This document shows positions 25,252-33,480 of a stretch of DNA of 64,000 bases, piece by piece. The notes below the pieces were generated by a model, which saw only the letters and a list, made by a program, of their open reading frames with translations, searched no databases and was not told the origin of the DNA. The DNA is taken from NCBI RefSeq assembly GCF_943733665.1, contig NZ_OX030782.1:2714501-2778500 (forward strand), read 5' to 3'. The DNA comes from Aquimarina sp. Aq107 (GTDB taxonomy: Bacteria > Bacteroidota > Bacteroidia > Flavobacteriales > Flavobacteriaceae). Position numbers and translations under genes: made by a program. Numbering within the stretch: position 1 is the first letter of the stretch; every line of letters begins with the position of its first letter.

Positions 25252-25851
25252 ATGAATATAAAGTTTTTACTACTTTTTTTAATAATCATCTTGTCTAGTT
25301 GTGGTCAGAATGGAAAAACTAATAAAAGAGATACAAACGAAATCGAATATGTTTCAAATAGTGAAATTGTAGGAGGTTTTGATAGAGAAAAATATCCAAT
25401 CTTGCAGGAAGCTATTCTTTTAAAAGAAGATAATTCCTTAACAGAAGCAATTGAAAAATTCAATATCGCAGAGAAAGAATATGGACCTATGATTCCTATT
25501 TACCTAAATAGAGGAGTCGTCTATCAACAAATGGGTAAATCCAAAGAATCAATCACTGATTTCGAAAAATGCCTATCATTAAATAATGAATATTACGCAG
25601 CATTAATAAATCGTGGAATTGCATATGTATATTCTAATCAATCAGAAAAAGCTTTAATCGATTTGGATAAAGCCATTGAAATCAATCCAACTGAACCAGC
25701 AACATATCTAAATAGAGCAATTGCATATAATGATTTAGGTAAGACTAAATTAGCTTGTTCCGATTACAAAAAAGCCAAATCACTTGGTTTAATGGATAAA
25801 TATGGAAGTGACTCTGTTCCAAGATGGCTAAAAATAAAATGTGTATTTTAA
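25252..25851 (+). CDS. TPR-repeat lipoprotein, cassette 14
   Basis: 199 aa. The signal peptide ends LIIILSSCGQNG with a lipobox Cys. Three tetratricopeptide repeats follow, visible as PIYLNRGVVYQQMGKSKESI, AALINRGIAYVYSNQSEKAL and ATYLNRAIAYNDLGKTKLAC. It is probably an envelope-anchored protein-binding scaffold. A second TPR lipoprotein occurs in cassette 33. The stop lies 5 bp before the left core. Confidence 0.82.
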   Translation: MNIKFLLLFLIIILSSCGQNGKTNKRDTNEIEYVSNSEIVGGFDREKYPILQEAILLKEDNSLTEAIEKFNIAEKEYGPMIPIYLNRGVVYQQMGKSKESITDFEKCLSLNNEYYAALINRGIAYVYSNQSEKALIDLDKAIEINPTEPATYLNRAIAYNDLGKTKLACSDYKKAKSLGLMDKYGSDSVPRWLKIKCVF

Positions 25852-25856
25852 ACTAC

Positions 25857-26025
25857 TTACAACATTATATATGAAATCAGAGCAATTTAGTGCTAGATCG
25901 AAGGGTCTTTCCTTTTTGCAAAGGCGCTGAATTTTTATAAGTTTAATAAGAAATAAAAATGCGCAGATAGATCGATTGGTTTTGGCTTACTTGCCTTGCT
26001 CCGATTCATATATTTGGCGTTATCC
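25857..26025 (+). repeat. attC-like site 14 (F4)
   Basis: 169 bp. Left core TTACAAC (TACTTACAAC complements GTTGTAAGTA), right core GTTATCC. Arms ATATATGAAATCAGAGCAA and TTGCTCCGATTCATATAT. Confidence 0.86.
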
Positions 26026-26120
26026 GTGCATTTTAGGAATCTGAAAAGCAAAACGAAAGCAACGAACGGTTAACCACCCAATGACCTGAGTTTTCTTGTG
26101 ATGGTTAAGGTCTAATCGAA

Positions 26121-26189
26121 GAAAAAGCGATAAAAAAACCAAAATTGAGGAGGATTACGGAGTAGTAACGTGCTAAAAAATCGCTTTTT
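26121..26189 (+). ncRNA. Candidate structured element, hairpin 15a
   Basis: The stem AAAAAGCGAT / ATCGCTTTTT is the same as hairpin 8a, with a diverged loop containing ATTACGGAGTAGTAACG. Confidence 0.4.
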
Positions 26190-26257
26190 GGGCTGATCAT
26201 CAGCGGAATAAAAAAAGTTCAGGTTCATTTGGTAAGGTCTGTCCCCTACTCGATGAT

Positions 26258-26323
26258 TGCAAGGTGATCGCGAGAAGAAAAAATAAATTTGACGGAGTAA
26301 TTACGCAAGTAATATCACCTTGC
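26258..26323 (+). ncRNA. Candidate structured element, hairpin 15b
   Basis: The stem GCAAGGTGAT / ATATCACCTTGC has compensatory changes relative to 8b (GCAAAGCGAT / ATATCGCTTCGC). The loop contains ACGGAGTAATTACGCAAG. Confidence 0.45.
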
Positions 26324-26367
26324 TTGGCAGCCTTGCTAAGGTTTGTGACTGGAAAAAAATAAACGCA

Positions 26368-26537
26368 CGATAACAAGATATATGTGCCATAGCAGCAAAG
26401 TGATCAATCGATTGGTTGTTGTATTTTTAGTAAGGCGCAATGCTTGCAGAAAGTAAAAGTTAGCAACCAATGCGCAGAAAAGTCAAAAAGCAAGGTAACA
26501 TTTTGCCCTGCTACGACACATATATAAAACGTTACAG
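26368..26537 (+). repeat. attC-like site 15 (F1)
   Basis: 170 bp. Left core CGATAAC, right core GTTACAG. Right arm CTGCTACGACACATATATAAAACGTT. The left arm is a slightly diverged ATATATGTGCCATAGCAG. Confidence 0.86.
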
Positions 26538-26542
26538 CACAT

Positions 26543-27067
26543 ATGATGAAAAAAGAAATAATTCCAATACTGATTTGTATACTTCTGCTACTCTACTCAA
26601 TCGGAATTACACTTCTGACGGATTATGTACTAAATTATAAACATTATCTAGGAATAGCTCTCATTGGAATCTCAACAATACTTTATTTCAAGAATAAAAA
26701 GATGTTTGTTTATATATTCGGATTGACATTGATACTCGGAATTATAAGCTTAATAGATATTTATTATTGGGAAATTTTATTCAGCATTGGCCCCATTAAT
26801 TTCAATCCAATATTTTTGGCTTTATTAATTACATTCCTTGTTTTAAATAAAAAGCAACTAAACGAAATGTTTCCCGAAAAGAAGTTGACGGAACAAGATC
26901 TGACGAATAAGAATCTAGAAACGGAAAAACTAATTGAGAGTTATCAACGAAAGTTCCAATCAAAACCTGAATCGGAATTGAAAAGTATTGCAGATGAAAA
27001 TAGCGGTTATGTGAACGAAGCAAAAACTGCAGCAAAACGCATTTTAAAAACAAAAAACGTGCTGTAA
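26543..27067 (+). CDS. Four-helix membrane protein with charged tail, cassette 16
   Basis: 174 aa. About four transmembrane helices occupy residues 5-110, then a cytosolic helical tail (LIESYQRKFQSKPESELKSI...AAKRILKTK). The tail resembles the N-terminal domain of the cassette 3 protein, so two unrelated membrane parts are joined to one small domain. The start is the first of two Met codons at 26543, 6 bp after the right core; no leader remains, so the ribosome-binding site would lie in the hairpin site. Function unknown. Confidence 0.7.
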   Translation: MMKKEIIPILICILLLLYSIGITLLTDYVLNYKHYLGIALIGISTILYFKNKKMFVYIFGLTLILGIISLIDIYYWEILFSIGPINFNPIFLALLITFLVLNKKQLNEMFPEKKLTEQDLTNKNLETEKLIESYQRKFQSKPESELKSIADENSGYVNEAKTAAKRILKTKNVL

Positions 27068-27232
27068 CACTATATATGTGATCATAGCAGCTAATTGATT
27101 AATCAAAAGGTTCTTGTGTTTTTGGTAAGGCGCAATGCTTGCAGAAAGCAAAAGTTAGCAACCAATGCGCAGAAAAAACGAAAAGCAAGGTAACATTTTG
27201 CCCTGCTACGACACATATATTAAACGTTACCC
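27062..27232 (+). repeat. attC-like site 16 (F1)
   Basis: 171 bp. Left core CTGTAAC (GTGCTGTAAC complements GTTACAGCAC), right core GTTACCC. The gene's stop codon (27065-27067) lies inside the left core. Confidence 0.88.
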
Positions 27233-27247
27233 AACATTAGACACCAA

Positions 27248-27790
27248 TTGAAAAATAGAACAAAATATATACTTCTAGTTTTAATTATTACAGCACTTGT
27301 ATTGACTGTTTATAATGATAGAAACGAATTGACTGGAACAAGTTTTGATTCTGATGAATTAAAATACGCTAAAAGATTTTTCGGAATAGGAATTTTGTGC
27401 GTCGGACTATATCTTTTCAATAAAAATTGGCGGAATTTATTGATCAAAATTATGATAGGAACATTCAGTATATCTTTAGTACTGAATTTATATATATTTC
27501 CACAGATTTATGAAAGTGTTCAGAGTAACAAAAAATATGCTGAATACTCTGAAATAAAAACTTGTGAAGAAATGGAAAAAAGATTTCTAACTGACTTAAA
27601 AAATGAAGAAATCTTTTATTTTCAATTTGGCATTGGATACGATATTGAATTAGCAAAGACACTTATGGAAAAGTATAAAATTGAAAGTATCGGAATGGGG
27701 TGCCTAATTCAACCTAAGATGCAATGCTATAACCAATTGGTAAATAACTACCTGAAAGAAAAATACAACGACGGAATAATTGACTATTAA
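27248..27790 (+). CDS. Membrane protein of unknown function, cassette 17
   Basis: 180 aa from a TTG start 16 bp after the right core. There are three hydrophobic segments, at residues about 7-20, 45-57 and 63-80. The soluble C-terminal half includes two Cys (KTCEEMEKRF and MGCLIQPKMQCYNQ) and no known motif. It is probably in the inner membrane. The gene is alone in its cassette. Confidence 0.65.
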   Translation: MKNRTKYILLVLIITALVLTVYNDRNELTGTSFDSDELKYAKRFFGIGILCVGLYLFNKNWRNLLIKIMIGTFSISLVLNLYIFPQIYESVQSNKKYAEYSEIKTCEEMEKRFLTDLKNEEIFYFQFGIGYDIELAKTLMEKYKIESIGMGCLIQPKMQCYNQLVNNYLKEKYNDGIIDY

Positions 27791-27806
27791 GAAATAAAAA
27801 AACGTT

Positions 27807-27996
27807 GGGTAACAACACCTATGCGATAATGCAGGCTTTTGGTTTAGTCGAAAGGTCATTGTCTATTTGGTTTGTCGCCAAAGATTTAAATTTAGTATTT
27901 TAGAAAAGATAAAAACAAAACATAAACTTTGGCTAAGTGCTGGCTCGAAAACCAGTAATTTTCTGCTCTCGCACTACGCATAGCTAAACGTTAGGC
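27807..27996 (+). repeat. attC-like site 17 (F2)
   Basis: 190 bp. Left core GGGTAAC (GTTGGGTAAC complements GTTACCCAAC), right core GTTAGGC. Arms CTATGCGATAATGCAGG and CGCACTACGCATAG. Confidence 0.88.
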
Positions 27997-28012
27997 AACA
28001 TTAAAACAAACC

Positions 28013-28639
28013 TTGGAAAGACAACAAGCAATAGAAGAATATTCAAAAATCAAATTGACCGAACTTTCTCAAAAAGAAAGAGCTGAACAATTAGAAGTTA
28101 TGACTTTAGAAGATTGGAGTGATATGGACGAATGGAATTCCTTGCCAAAATCAATTCAGAAAGAATTTGAATATGGAGTAGAAATCAAAAATCCTCAATC
28201 GGAAAAATACAACTCTGTCTTAATGATTTGGTTAAAATATAGTCTTCAATCTGTGACCAATGAATTTCTTAGTGAGAAACTGAATATTGACACAATTATT
28301 GGAGAACCAGTAGAATTAGAATCCTGCCCTTGTTGTGGCTATAGGACAATTGGAGAACGTGGGAATTATGACATCTGTAAAGTATGTTGGTGGGAAGATG
28401 ATGGACAGGATAATCAACATTCTGAACAAGTAATGGGCGGACCGAATTACGGAATAAGTTTGGTTATGGGCAGATATAATTACTTGGTTTACGGACTATA
28501 TGACCCAAAACGAACGGATTTAATGGAAAAAAAAGCAGAAGAAAGAGAATATAAAAGAGGTCGAATATTTGAAATTATTGACAATGAATATCTCGTTGAA
28601 AAAGGAACTGATTGGAGATGGAAAATAACGATTGCCTAA
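28013..28639 (+). CDS. CPCC-type cysteine-rich protein, cassette 18
   Basis: 208 aa from a TTG start 17 bp after the right core. The middle has SCPCCGYRTIGERGNYDICKVCWWEDDGQD, here split as SCPCCGYRTIGERG and NYDICKVCWWEDDGQD, the hallmark of the bacterial Cys-rich CPCC family, which probably binds zinc via four Cys. The N-terminal 90 residues are helical and the C-terminus charged. CPCC proteins have no proven function. Its stop codon TAA overlaps the left core. Confidence 0.82.
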   Translation: MERQQAIEEYSKIKLTELSQKERAEQLEVMTLEDWSDMDEWNSLPKSIQKEFEYGVEIKNPQSEKYNSVLMIWLKYSLQSVTNEFLSEKLNIDTIIGEPVELESCPCCGYRTIGERGNYDICKVCWWEDDGQDNQHSEQVMGGPNYGISLVMGRYNYLVYGLYDPKRTDLMEKKAEEREYKRGRIFEIIDNEYLVEKGTDWRWKITIA

Positions 28640-28828
28640 CAATGGCTATAATTAATACGGGTTTGGTTGATTAACTCAAAGTTTAGTGCTTTTAACCAAG
28701 TCCGCCAAATCTTTTGATTTGGGTTTTAAAATGAAAAAATTAAAGCAAAATAAAAAGTTTTGGCTAAGTGCTTAATCGGAAATTCAGTAATTTTAATTCC
28801 CGTACTAACCATAGCCGAGACGTTGTGG
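28634..28828 (+). repeat. attC-like site 18 (ATTAATACGGG type)
   Basis: 195 bp. Left core GCCTAAC (TTGCCTAAC complements GTTAGGCAA), right core GTTGTGG. Arms GGCTATAATTAATACGGG and CCCGTACTAACCATAGCC. Confidence 0.85.
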
Positions 28829-28848
28829 TTAATTTAAAAATAAAATTT

Positions 28849-29277
28849 GTGAAAAGAGTTATCTTCATATTCCTAACTCTAATTTTCGTCTGCTGTAAAA
28901 AAGAAAAAGTTGACGGAATAATAATCGGTGGCACATTGCTTACTCATCAATCTTTAGAAAGAAATCGTAAAATTGAAAAATTGATTTTACAATCACTCAA
29001 AAAAGATAAAAACTCAATAATTGAGTTAAAAAACTTCCCAAACGGAGGTGCGGCTAGTGCTTATGATTTAGGATATATAATTACTCAGATAATTTATCGA
29101 ATTGGAGAAAAAGATTTCGCAAAAATACTGAGTGAAATACCAAAATCTGAACGAAAAGGTTTTGCCGGATTCATTATGGTGGGACTTGAATACGGAGATA
29201 ATGATTATGACGGAAAAATGGATAATAAACGAATGGAATCTGAATTTCCAAAACTGACTGAAATATTGAATGAATAA
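28849..29277 (+). CDS. Small lipoprotein, cassette 19
   Basis: 142 aa from a GTG start at 28849; upstream in-frame codons lie in the hairpin site. The signal peptide VKRVIFIFLTLIFVCCKKEK ends in a lipobox-like FVCC. The mature part contains a Gly-rich GGTLLTHQS segment and ends with YGDNDYDGKMDN, an acidic segment that might bind calcium. No family is recognised. Confidence 0.68.
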   Translation: MKRVIFIFLTLIFVCCKKEKVDGIIIGGTLLTHQSLERNRKIEKLILQSLKKDKNSIIELKNFPNGGAASAYDLGYIITQIIYRIGEKDFAKILSEIPKSERKGFAGFIMVGLEYGDNDYDGKMDNKRMESEFPKLTEILNE

Positions 29278-29284
29278 AAACTAA

Positions 29285-29455
29285 CCACAACACGATATAT
29301 GTGATCATAGCAGTTAGGTAATGATTCGGAAAGTCTGTGTATTTTTACAAAGGCGCAATGCTTGCAAAATGGATAAGTTAGCAACCAATGCGCAGAAAAA
29401 CCGAAAAGCAAGGTAACATTTTGCACTGCTACGACACATATATTAAACGTTAGCG
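29285..29455 (+). repeat. attC-like site 19 (F1)
   Basis: 171 bp. Left core CCACAAC (AACCACAAC complements GTTGTGGTT), right core GTTAGCG. Canonical F1 arms. Confidence 0.88.
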
Positions 29456-29460
29456 GCAAT

Positions 29461-30168
29461 ATGAAAAAGGTAATTCAATATATTAGTTTATTCTTAGTTT
29501 TGGTAAGCTGTTTTCCTAAACAAAAAGATGCTGTTACCGAAATTGAATTACTTAATGATATATTCGTTGAGCTAATAGGAACGGAGTATTATTATGAGAA
29601 ACTTCCAATTCCTCCAATCCCTCTACAATATGCTAAAAACTGGCAAGACTCGATAAGTCACAAAATTCAAAAGGATAAATTTGACGAAGCTTTTAATAAC
29701 CCAAAATTGGAAACAAAAGAATTGGTATTAGGTCTCGACCCTTTTCATCTTAATTCAAAAAAGGAATTTAGAAGTTGGAATATTAAAAAATCATCATTCC
29801 CAAGAATGTACTATTCAGATACTCTACACTCATTGGATTTTGACCAACTCTTCACTCAATTGGTGGACAGTACAACATTTAAGAAAGGTAAATTGGAACT
29901 GAATAAAATATCCCAAACAGGAAAATATATCATCAAGGATTTAAGAAAACTGGAAAAACAAAATAAAAAGTATTGGAATAATACAGATTATAGGTTCATT
30001 GGGGCAATAAGATTCTCTGATTTTAAAATAAACCCAAAAAACGATAGGGCGGTTTTCTACTTTAATTTTACTTGTGGAAGTTTATGCGGATCAGGCGAAA
30101 TAATATTCTGTCTCAAAGAGAATGGAAAATGGAAAATTGTGGATAGGAATACGCTTTGGGTTTCATAA
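29461..30168 (+). CDS. Lipoprotein of unknown function, cassette 20
   Basis: 235 aa. The signal peptide MKKVIQYISLFLVLVSCFPK has an LVSC lipobox. The C-terminal part, with FYFNFTCGSLCGSGEIIFCLKENG, resembles a small beta-sandwich found in several Bacteroidota lipoproteins, with three Cys close together. No catalytic motif is visible. The start lies 6 bp after the right core. Confidence 0.72.
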   Translation: MKKVIQYISLFLVLVSCFPKQKDAVTEIELLNDIFVELIGTEYYYEKLPIPPIPLQYAKNWQDSISHKIQKDKFDEAFNNPKLETKELVLGLDPFHLNSKKEFRSWNIKKSSFPRMYYSDTLHSLDFDQLFTQLVDSTTFKKGKLELNKISQTGKYIIKDLRKLEKQNKKYWNNTDYRFIGAIRFSDFKINPKNDRAVFYFNFTCGSLCGSGEIIFCLKENGKWKIVDRNTLWVS

Positions 30169-30175
30169 AAACAAC

Positions 30176-30346
30176 CGCTAACAACATATATGTGTTCATA
30201 GCAAATAAGTGACCAATCGAATGGTTATTGTATTTTTGGTAAGGCGCAATGCTTGCAGAATGGAAAAGTTAGCAATCAATGCGCAAATAAATCGAAAAGC
30301 AAGGTAACATTTTCACCTGCTACGACACATATATTAAACGTTACCA
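30176..30346 (+). repeat. attC-like site 20 (F1)
   Basis: 171 bp. Left core CGCTAAC (CCGCTAAC complements GTTAGCGG), right core GTTACCA. Slightly diverged arms (GTGTTCATAGC, TTTTCACCTGC). Confidence 0.87.
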
Positions 30347-30366
30347 CACATATAGAAAACCTTCTT

Positions 30367-30747
30367 ATGCATATTAAACAATTAGAAAGCGTATTCAAAC
30401 TTGAGTCAAAAGAACGATATGGATATCTAATAAGAAAAGTTGCTGATTTTGAGCAAGTTTTTCTGATTGCTGACAAACAAGGGAATTATGTTACTTGCGG
30501 AAATAATAACGAAAAGATTATTCCAATCTGGCCTGAATTAGAATTCGCTCAAGAATTAATCAAAACGGAATGGAAAAACTGTGTTGTTACAATGGTTGAA
30601 CTAAATAATTTTATGAACTGGATGGACAAATTGGAAACGGAAAACTATCTCATTGGCGGATTTCCAAATCAAAAATTGAATTCTATAGTTGTGAAACCAA
30701 CCGAAATTAAGAACCACTTGATATTCGAATGCGAACAGTATGAATAA
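30367..30747 (+). CDS. DUF2750-type protein, cassette 21
   Basis: 126 aa from the ATG at 30367; the longer in-frame start at 30253 lies within the hairpin site. The pattern FLIADKQGNYVTCGNNNEKIIPIWPELEFAQ followed by W...V.MVELNNFMNWMDKLETENYLIGGFPN is that of the DUF2750 family, small cytoplasmic proteins of unknown function that sometimes neighbour immunity genes. The gene shares the cassette with a small membrane protein 24 bp downstream. Confidence 0.8.
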   Translation: MHIKQLESVFKLESKERYGYLIRKVADFEQVFLIADKQGNYVTCGNNNEKIIPIWPELEFAQELIKTEWKNCVVTMVELNNFMNWMDKLETENYLIGGFPNQKLNSIVVKPTEIKNHLIFECEQYE

Positions 30748-30771
30748 ATAACAACGGAAAAACTGACTGAA

Positions 30772-31116
30772 TTGAATATTGCTGATTTTTTAAACATAAA
30801 GACAAACTATCTCGGAATTGGAATTAGGTCAATTCTCTTTTTCGGAAGCCTGTTACTTCTGATTTTGATAGAAATATTTGTTTTTTGGGGAATTTATGGA
30901 GAAGGCGCAACTGCAAGTAGAATTTCAGAATTATGGTACGTTGACTTAATCTTAAATTACCTGCCCATTTTACTTGTTGGTGGATTTTTAATTTATAGAA
31001 TAATAAAAGAATACAAAAAACAAGAATACGGGAAATTCAAAACCAATCTGATTACACTTTTTATTTTGGTTTTTCTATTCTCAATCAGAAGTCAAATCGA
31101 ACGACTGATTTTCTAA
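30772..31116 (+). CDS. Three-helix membrane protein, cassette 21
   Basis: 114 aa from a TTG start at 30772. Three transmembrane segments are visible: FFGSLLLLILIEIFVFWG, LNYLPILLVGGFLIYRI and LITLFILVFLFSI. The spacing to the DUF2750 gene suggests one transcript. Unrecognised family. Such short multi-pass proteins are frequent among the array's cassettes. Confidence 0.6.
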   Translation: MNIADFLNIKTNYLGIGIRSILFFGSLLLLILIEIFVFWGIYGEGATASRISELWYVDLILNYLPILLVGGFLIYRIIKEYKKQEYGKFKTNLITLFILVFLFSIRSQIERLIF

Positions 31117-31132
31117 AATAAGTAAAAACGTG

Positions 31133-31321
31133 TGGTAACAATACCTATGCGATAATGCGGGGTTTAGGTTTAATTGAAAGGTTATTGTCTATTTGGTTTG
31201 TCGCCAAAGATTTAAATTTAGTATTTTAGAAAATATAAAAACAAAACATAAACTTTGGCTAAGTGCTGGCTCGAAAACCTGTAATTTTTGCTCCCGCACT
31301 ACGCATAGCTAAACGTTGTAG
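31133..31321 (+). repeat. attC-like site 21 (F2)
   Basis: 189 bp. Left core TGGTAAC (GTGTGGTAAC complements GTTACCACAC), right core GTTGTAG. F2 arms as in sites 3 and 17. Confidence 0.88.
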
Positions 31322-31336
31322 GTAATTAAAAACTGA

Positions 31337-31993
31337 ATGGGATTAGATATCACGCACTATAAAGCTACTATGGAGAAAGCTGAAAGCCACACTCTATTTT
31401 ACATTGGAAATGATATCTATGGAGAAACAGGAGCTGAGATTAGAGAAAAATTTGATGACTTTAATGTTGATTTTGATCATTTTCGAAAATATGTACAGGA
31501 AATTGATGTTCCTACTGAGGTTGAAACTGTAATAATTATAAAGGGAATTGAAAACCTAAAGAATGTAAAAGAACATTTTAAATCAAGTGAAAGAACTTTT
31601 ATAGTTAAAGAAAATGAAAAGCAACTTCAAAAAGAGCTAGACGATTTTGAGAAAATGAAAGACTATCAGAACTTAAAAAAGGATTTTGAAGATATTCATC
31701 ATACAAATTGGATAATACTCAAATACTATACCTTAGAAAAAAAAGAAGGATTCTATTTCAAAAGTGTAGGAGAACAACGAAAAGGTATGAATGGAAAATT
31801 CTGGGATAAGTTCTGTAATGGAAATAAATGCAATTTTGCACTTAAAGAAGACTTTTATTATGCTTTTTCTTGTGTAGATCGTTATTGGGATACTGATACT
31901 AAACAAATCGTAAGACTAAGGAAAGAAGAATTTAAAAAAAAATTTCTAGATAATTTTGAACTTGGAGCTAGTTTTATGTCTATATCTTATTAA
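31337..31993 (+). CDS. Hypothetical cytoplasmic protein, cassette 22
   Basis: 218 aa, starting MGLDITHYKAT. A long coiled-coil-prone, Lys/Glu-rich middle (residues 90-130) separates two mixed domains. Two CxxxxC-like Cys (FCNGNKC) lie near residue 160, with Trp/Phe-rich segments. MGLDI... starts are common in Bacteroidota proteins of unknown function. The gene is followed by a secreted protein gene after 14 bp. Confidence 0.65.
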   Translation: MGLDITHYKATMEKAESHTLFYIGNDIYGETGAEIREKFDDFNVDFDHFRKYVQEIDVPTEVETVIIIKGIENLKNVKEHFKSSERTFIVKENEKQLQKELDDFEKMKDYQNLKKDFEDIHHTNWIILKYYTLEKKEGFYFKSVGEQRKGMNGKFWDKFCNGNKCNFALKEDFYYAFSCVDRYWDTDTKQIVRLRKEEFKKKFLDNFELGASFMSISY

Positions 31994-32007
31994 TAAAAAC
32001 AAAGTTT

Positions 32008-32472
32008 ATGAGAACATTTTCGGCTATTATTTTTTTACTTTTTATTCAGTTCTCTTTTGGACAGAAAGCAAAGGATTATTTTAACAAAGAAGTTATAGAT
32101 TCTCAAAAGAAAACGGCTAGATCAATTATCAAGAACCTTGAAAATGGAGAAATTGAATTATCAATGAAGTATTTTGACAATTCAATTAGTGAATTAAAAA
32201 ATACTCTAAAATCTATTTCATACAAAATTTCTAAAGTAAAAACAGAAACTAAGTTCTCATTAGTCATTGTTTTTGATGAAGGTTTTAATATCTATAGATG
32301 TAGATACTATGATGAGATTAATGAATTATATCAAGTTGACTTATTCATGTCCGAAGGACAGCCAAATTCAGATGTTAAGAAACTTGAAACAAAAAACTCC
32401 GAAGTATTGAAAGCAGAACAGAAAAGGCGAATGGAAATGAAAGATGTTCCTCCTCCTCCACCGCCTCACTAA
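32008..32472 (+). CDS. Secreted protein with proline tail, cassette 22
   Basis: 154 aa. The signal peptide MRTFSAIIFLLFIQFSFGQK is followed by a Lys-rich alpha/beta region and a poly-Pro C-terminus (PPPPPPH). No domain is recognised. Its stop is followed within 14 bp by the left core of site 22. Second gene of its cassette. Confidence 0.62.
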   Translation: MRTFSAIIFLLFIQFSFGQKAKDYFNKEVIDSQKKTARSIIKNLENGEIELSMKYFDNSISELKNTLKSISYKISKVKTETKFSLVIVFDEGFNIYRCRYYDEINELYQVDLFMSEGQPNSDVKKLETKNSEVLKAEQKRRMEMKDVPPPPPPH

Positions 32473-32485
32473 AAGAAAAAACTAC

Positions 32486-32656
32486 CTACAACAACATATA
32501 TGTGATCATAGCGGTTAAGTGATAAATCGAATGGTCTGTGTATTTTTGCAAAGGCACATTGCTTGCAAAAAGTCAAAATTAGCAACCAATGCGCACAAAA
32601 ATCGAAAAGCAAGGTAACATTTTGCCCTGCTACGACACATATATTAAACGTTAGGT
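32486..32656 (+). repeat. attC-like site 22 (F1)
   Basis: 171 bp. Left core CTACAAC (TACCTACAAC complements GTTGTAGGTA), right core GTTAGGT. Confidence 0.88.
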
Positions 32657-32671
32657 GTAATTAAAAATTGA

Positions 32672-32971
32672 ATGGGATTTAAAGTAGGAAAAGGTGTTCC
32701 TCCAATGGAACGGGAATTAATATATCTCCTTGCTGACCTATGTGTCAAGTGGGGTTTTTGTATACCTCCTGATGATCATGATGAAATTTCAAAGAAAGAA
32801 CATTATAGTTCAATTGAATTTGCACAAGATGTTGTTAAAGCAGAAGGAATGGAAGGCTATATGGGATGGGTAAATCGAATAGCAGAACGTTTCAGAGAAA
32901 GGTTTGGAACAGATGAAATTGACTCTTCAACTTTTGTTGACAGAGTGAGAGGGAATAAAGAAAATTGGTAA
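32672..32971 (+). CDS. Hypothetical protein, cassette 23
   Basis: 99 aa, MGFKVGKGVPP start, helical with an acidic middle (CIPPDDHDEISKKEH). No family recognised. It is paired with a second small gene 7 bp downstream, and the two are probably co-translated. The opening GFKVGKGV pattern echoes the MAWGKGKTEKG start of its neighbour. Confidence 0.6.
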   Translation: MGFKVGKGVPPMERELIYLLADLCVKWGFCIPPDDHDEISKKEHYSSIEFAQDVVKAEGMEGYMGWVNRIAERFRERFGTDEIDSSTFVDRVRGNKENW

Positions 32972-32978
32972 TTCAGAC

Positions 32979-33407
32979 ATGGCTTGGGGAAAAGGAAAAA
33001 CTGAAAAAGGACAAGGAGGTAAACTAGGACATTCTAACAGAGATGGCTGGGGATACCATGATGAAGAAAAAGTCATATCAAAAAAACAAAGGAGATTAGA
33101 ACAGAAACAATTAATTCTAGACGAAACCTCGAAGATTGATAAAAACTTGAGGGAACAAGCAAAAATTTTGATTCAAATTTTAAATCAACATAAGATTAAT
33201 TTTGAAATTCATGAATTTGATTCTGGTGCAGCTATGATGGATATTCAGGTGAAATCTGACTTTTACTGCATTCAAATGACGGAAAATAAATTTGGATGGA
33301 GTAAAATTGACGAAGATTCTGGTTTTAGCACTGTACCGGATTCTGGATATCTGAACTGGCATGATTTTAAAAATGAATTTGACGAAATAGTAAAAAAATA
33401 CACCTAA
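32979..33407 (+). CDS. Hypothetical protein with Gly/Lys-rich N-terminus, cassette 23
   Basis: 142 aa. The N-terminus MAWGKGKTEKGQGGKLGHSN is basic and Gly-rich, a possible nucleic-acid-binding tail. A helical linker and a beta-rich domain (MMDIQVKSDFYCIQM) follow. The stop codon TAA is embedded in the left core ACCTAAC. No family recognised. Confidence 0.6.
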   Translation: MAWGKGKTEKGQGGKLGHSNRDGWGYHDEEKVISKKQRRLEQKQLILDETSKIDKNLREQAKILIQILNQHKINFEIHEFDSGAAMMDIQVKSDFYCIQMTENKFGWSKIDEDSGFSTVPDSGYLNWHDFKNEFDEIVKKYT

Positions 33408-33470
33408 CATGTTGTATAGTGCATATGCTCCCTTTCGGGAAGCAAACGCACCATACAAGAGACGTTATAG
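33402..33470 (+). repeat. attC-like site 23 (F5, short)
   Basis: 69 bp. Left core ACCTAAC (ACACCTAAC complements GTTAGGTGT), right core GTTATAG. Apex TATGCTCCCTTTCGGGAAGCAAACGC. Confidence 0.9.
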
Positions 33471-33480
33471 TGCATCATAA

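Larger units (their letters stand above)
26019..26374 (+). other. ORF-less cassette 15 with two covarying hairpins
   Basis: No gene is present. Two hairpins lie in tandem: 26121-26189 (GAAAAAGCGAT / ATCGCTTTTT) and 26258-26323 (GCAAGGTGAT / ATATCACCTTGC). The loops carry ACGGAGTAGTAACG and ACGGAGTAATTACGC. They mirror cassette 8, with stem bases changed on both sides. The cassette start GTTATCCGTGC and end GCACGATAAC differ by one base. Confidence 0.6.
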
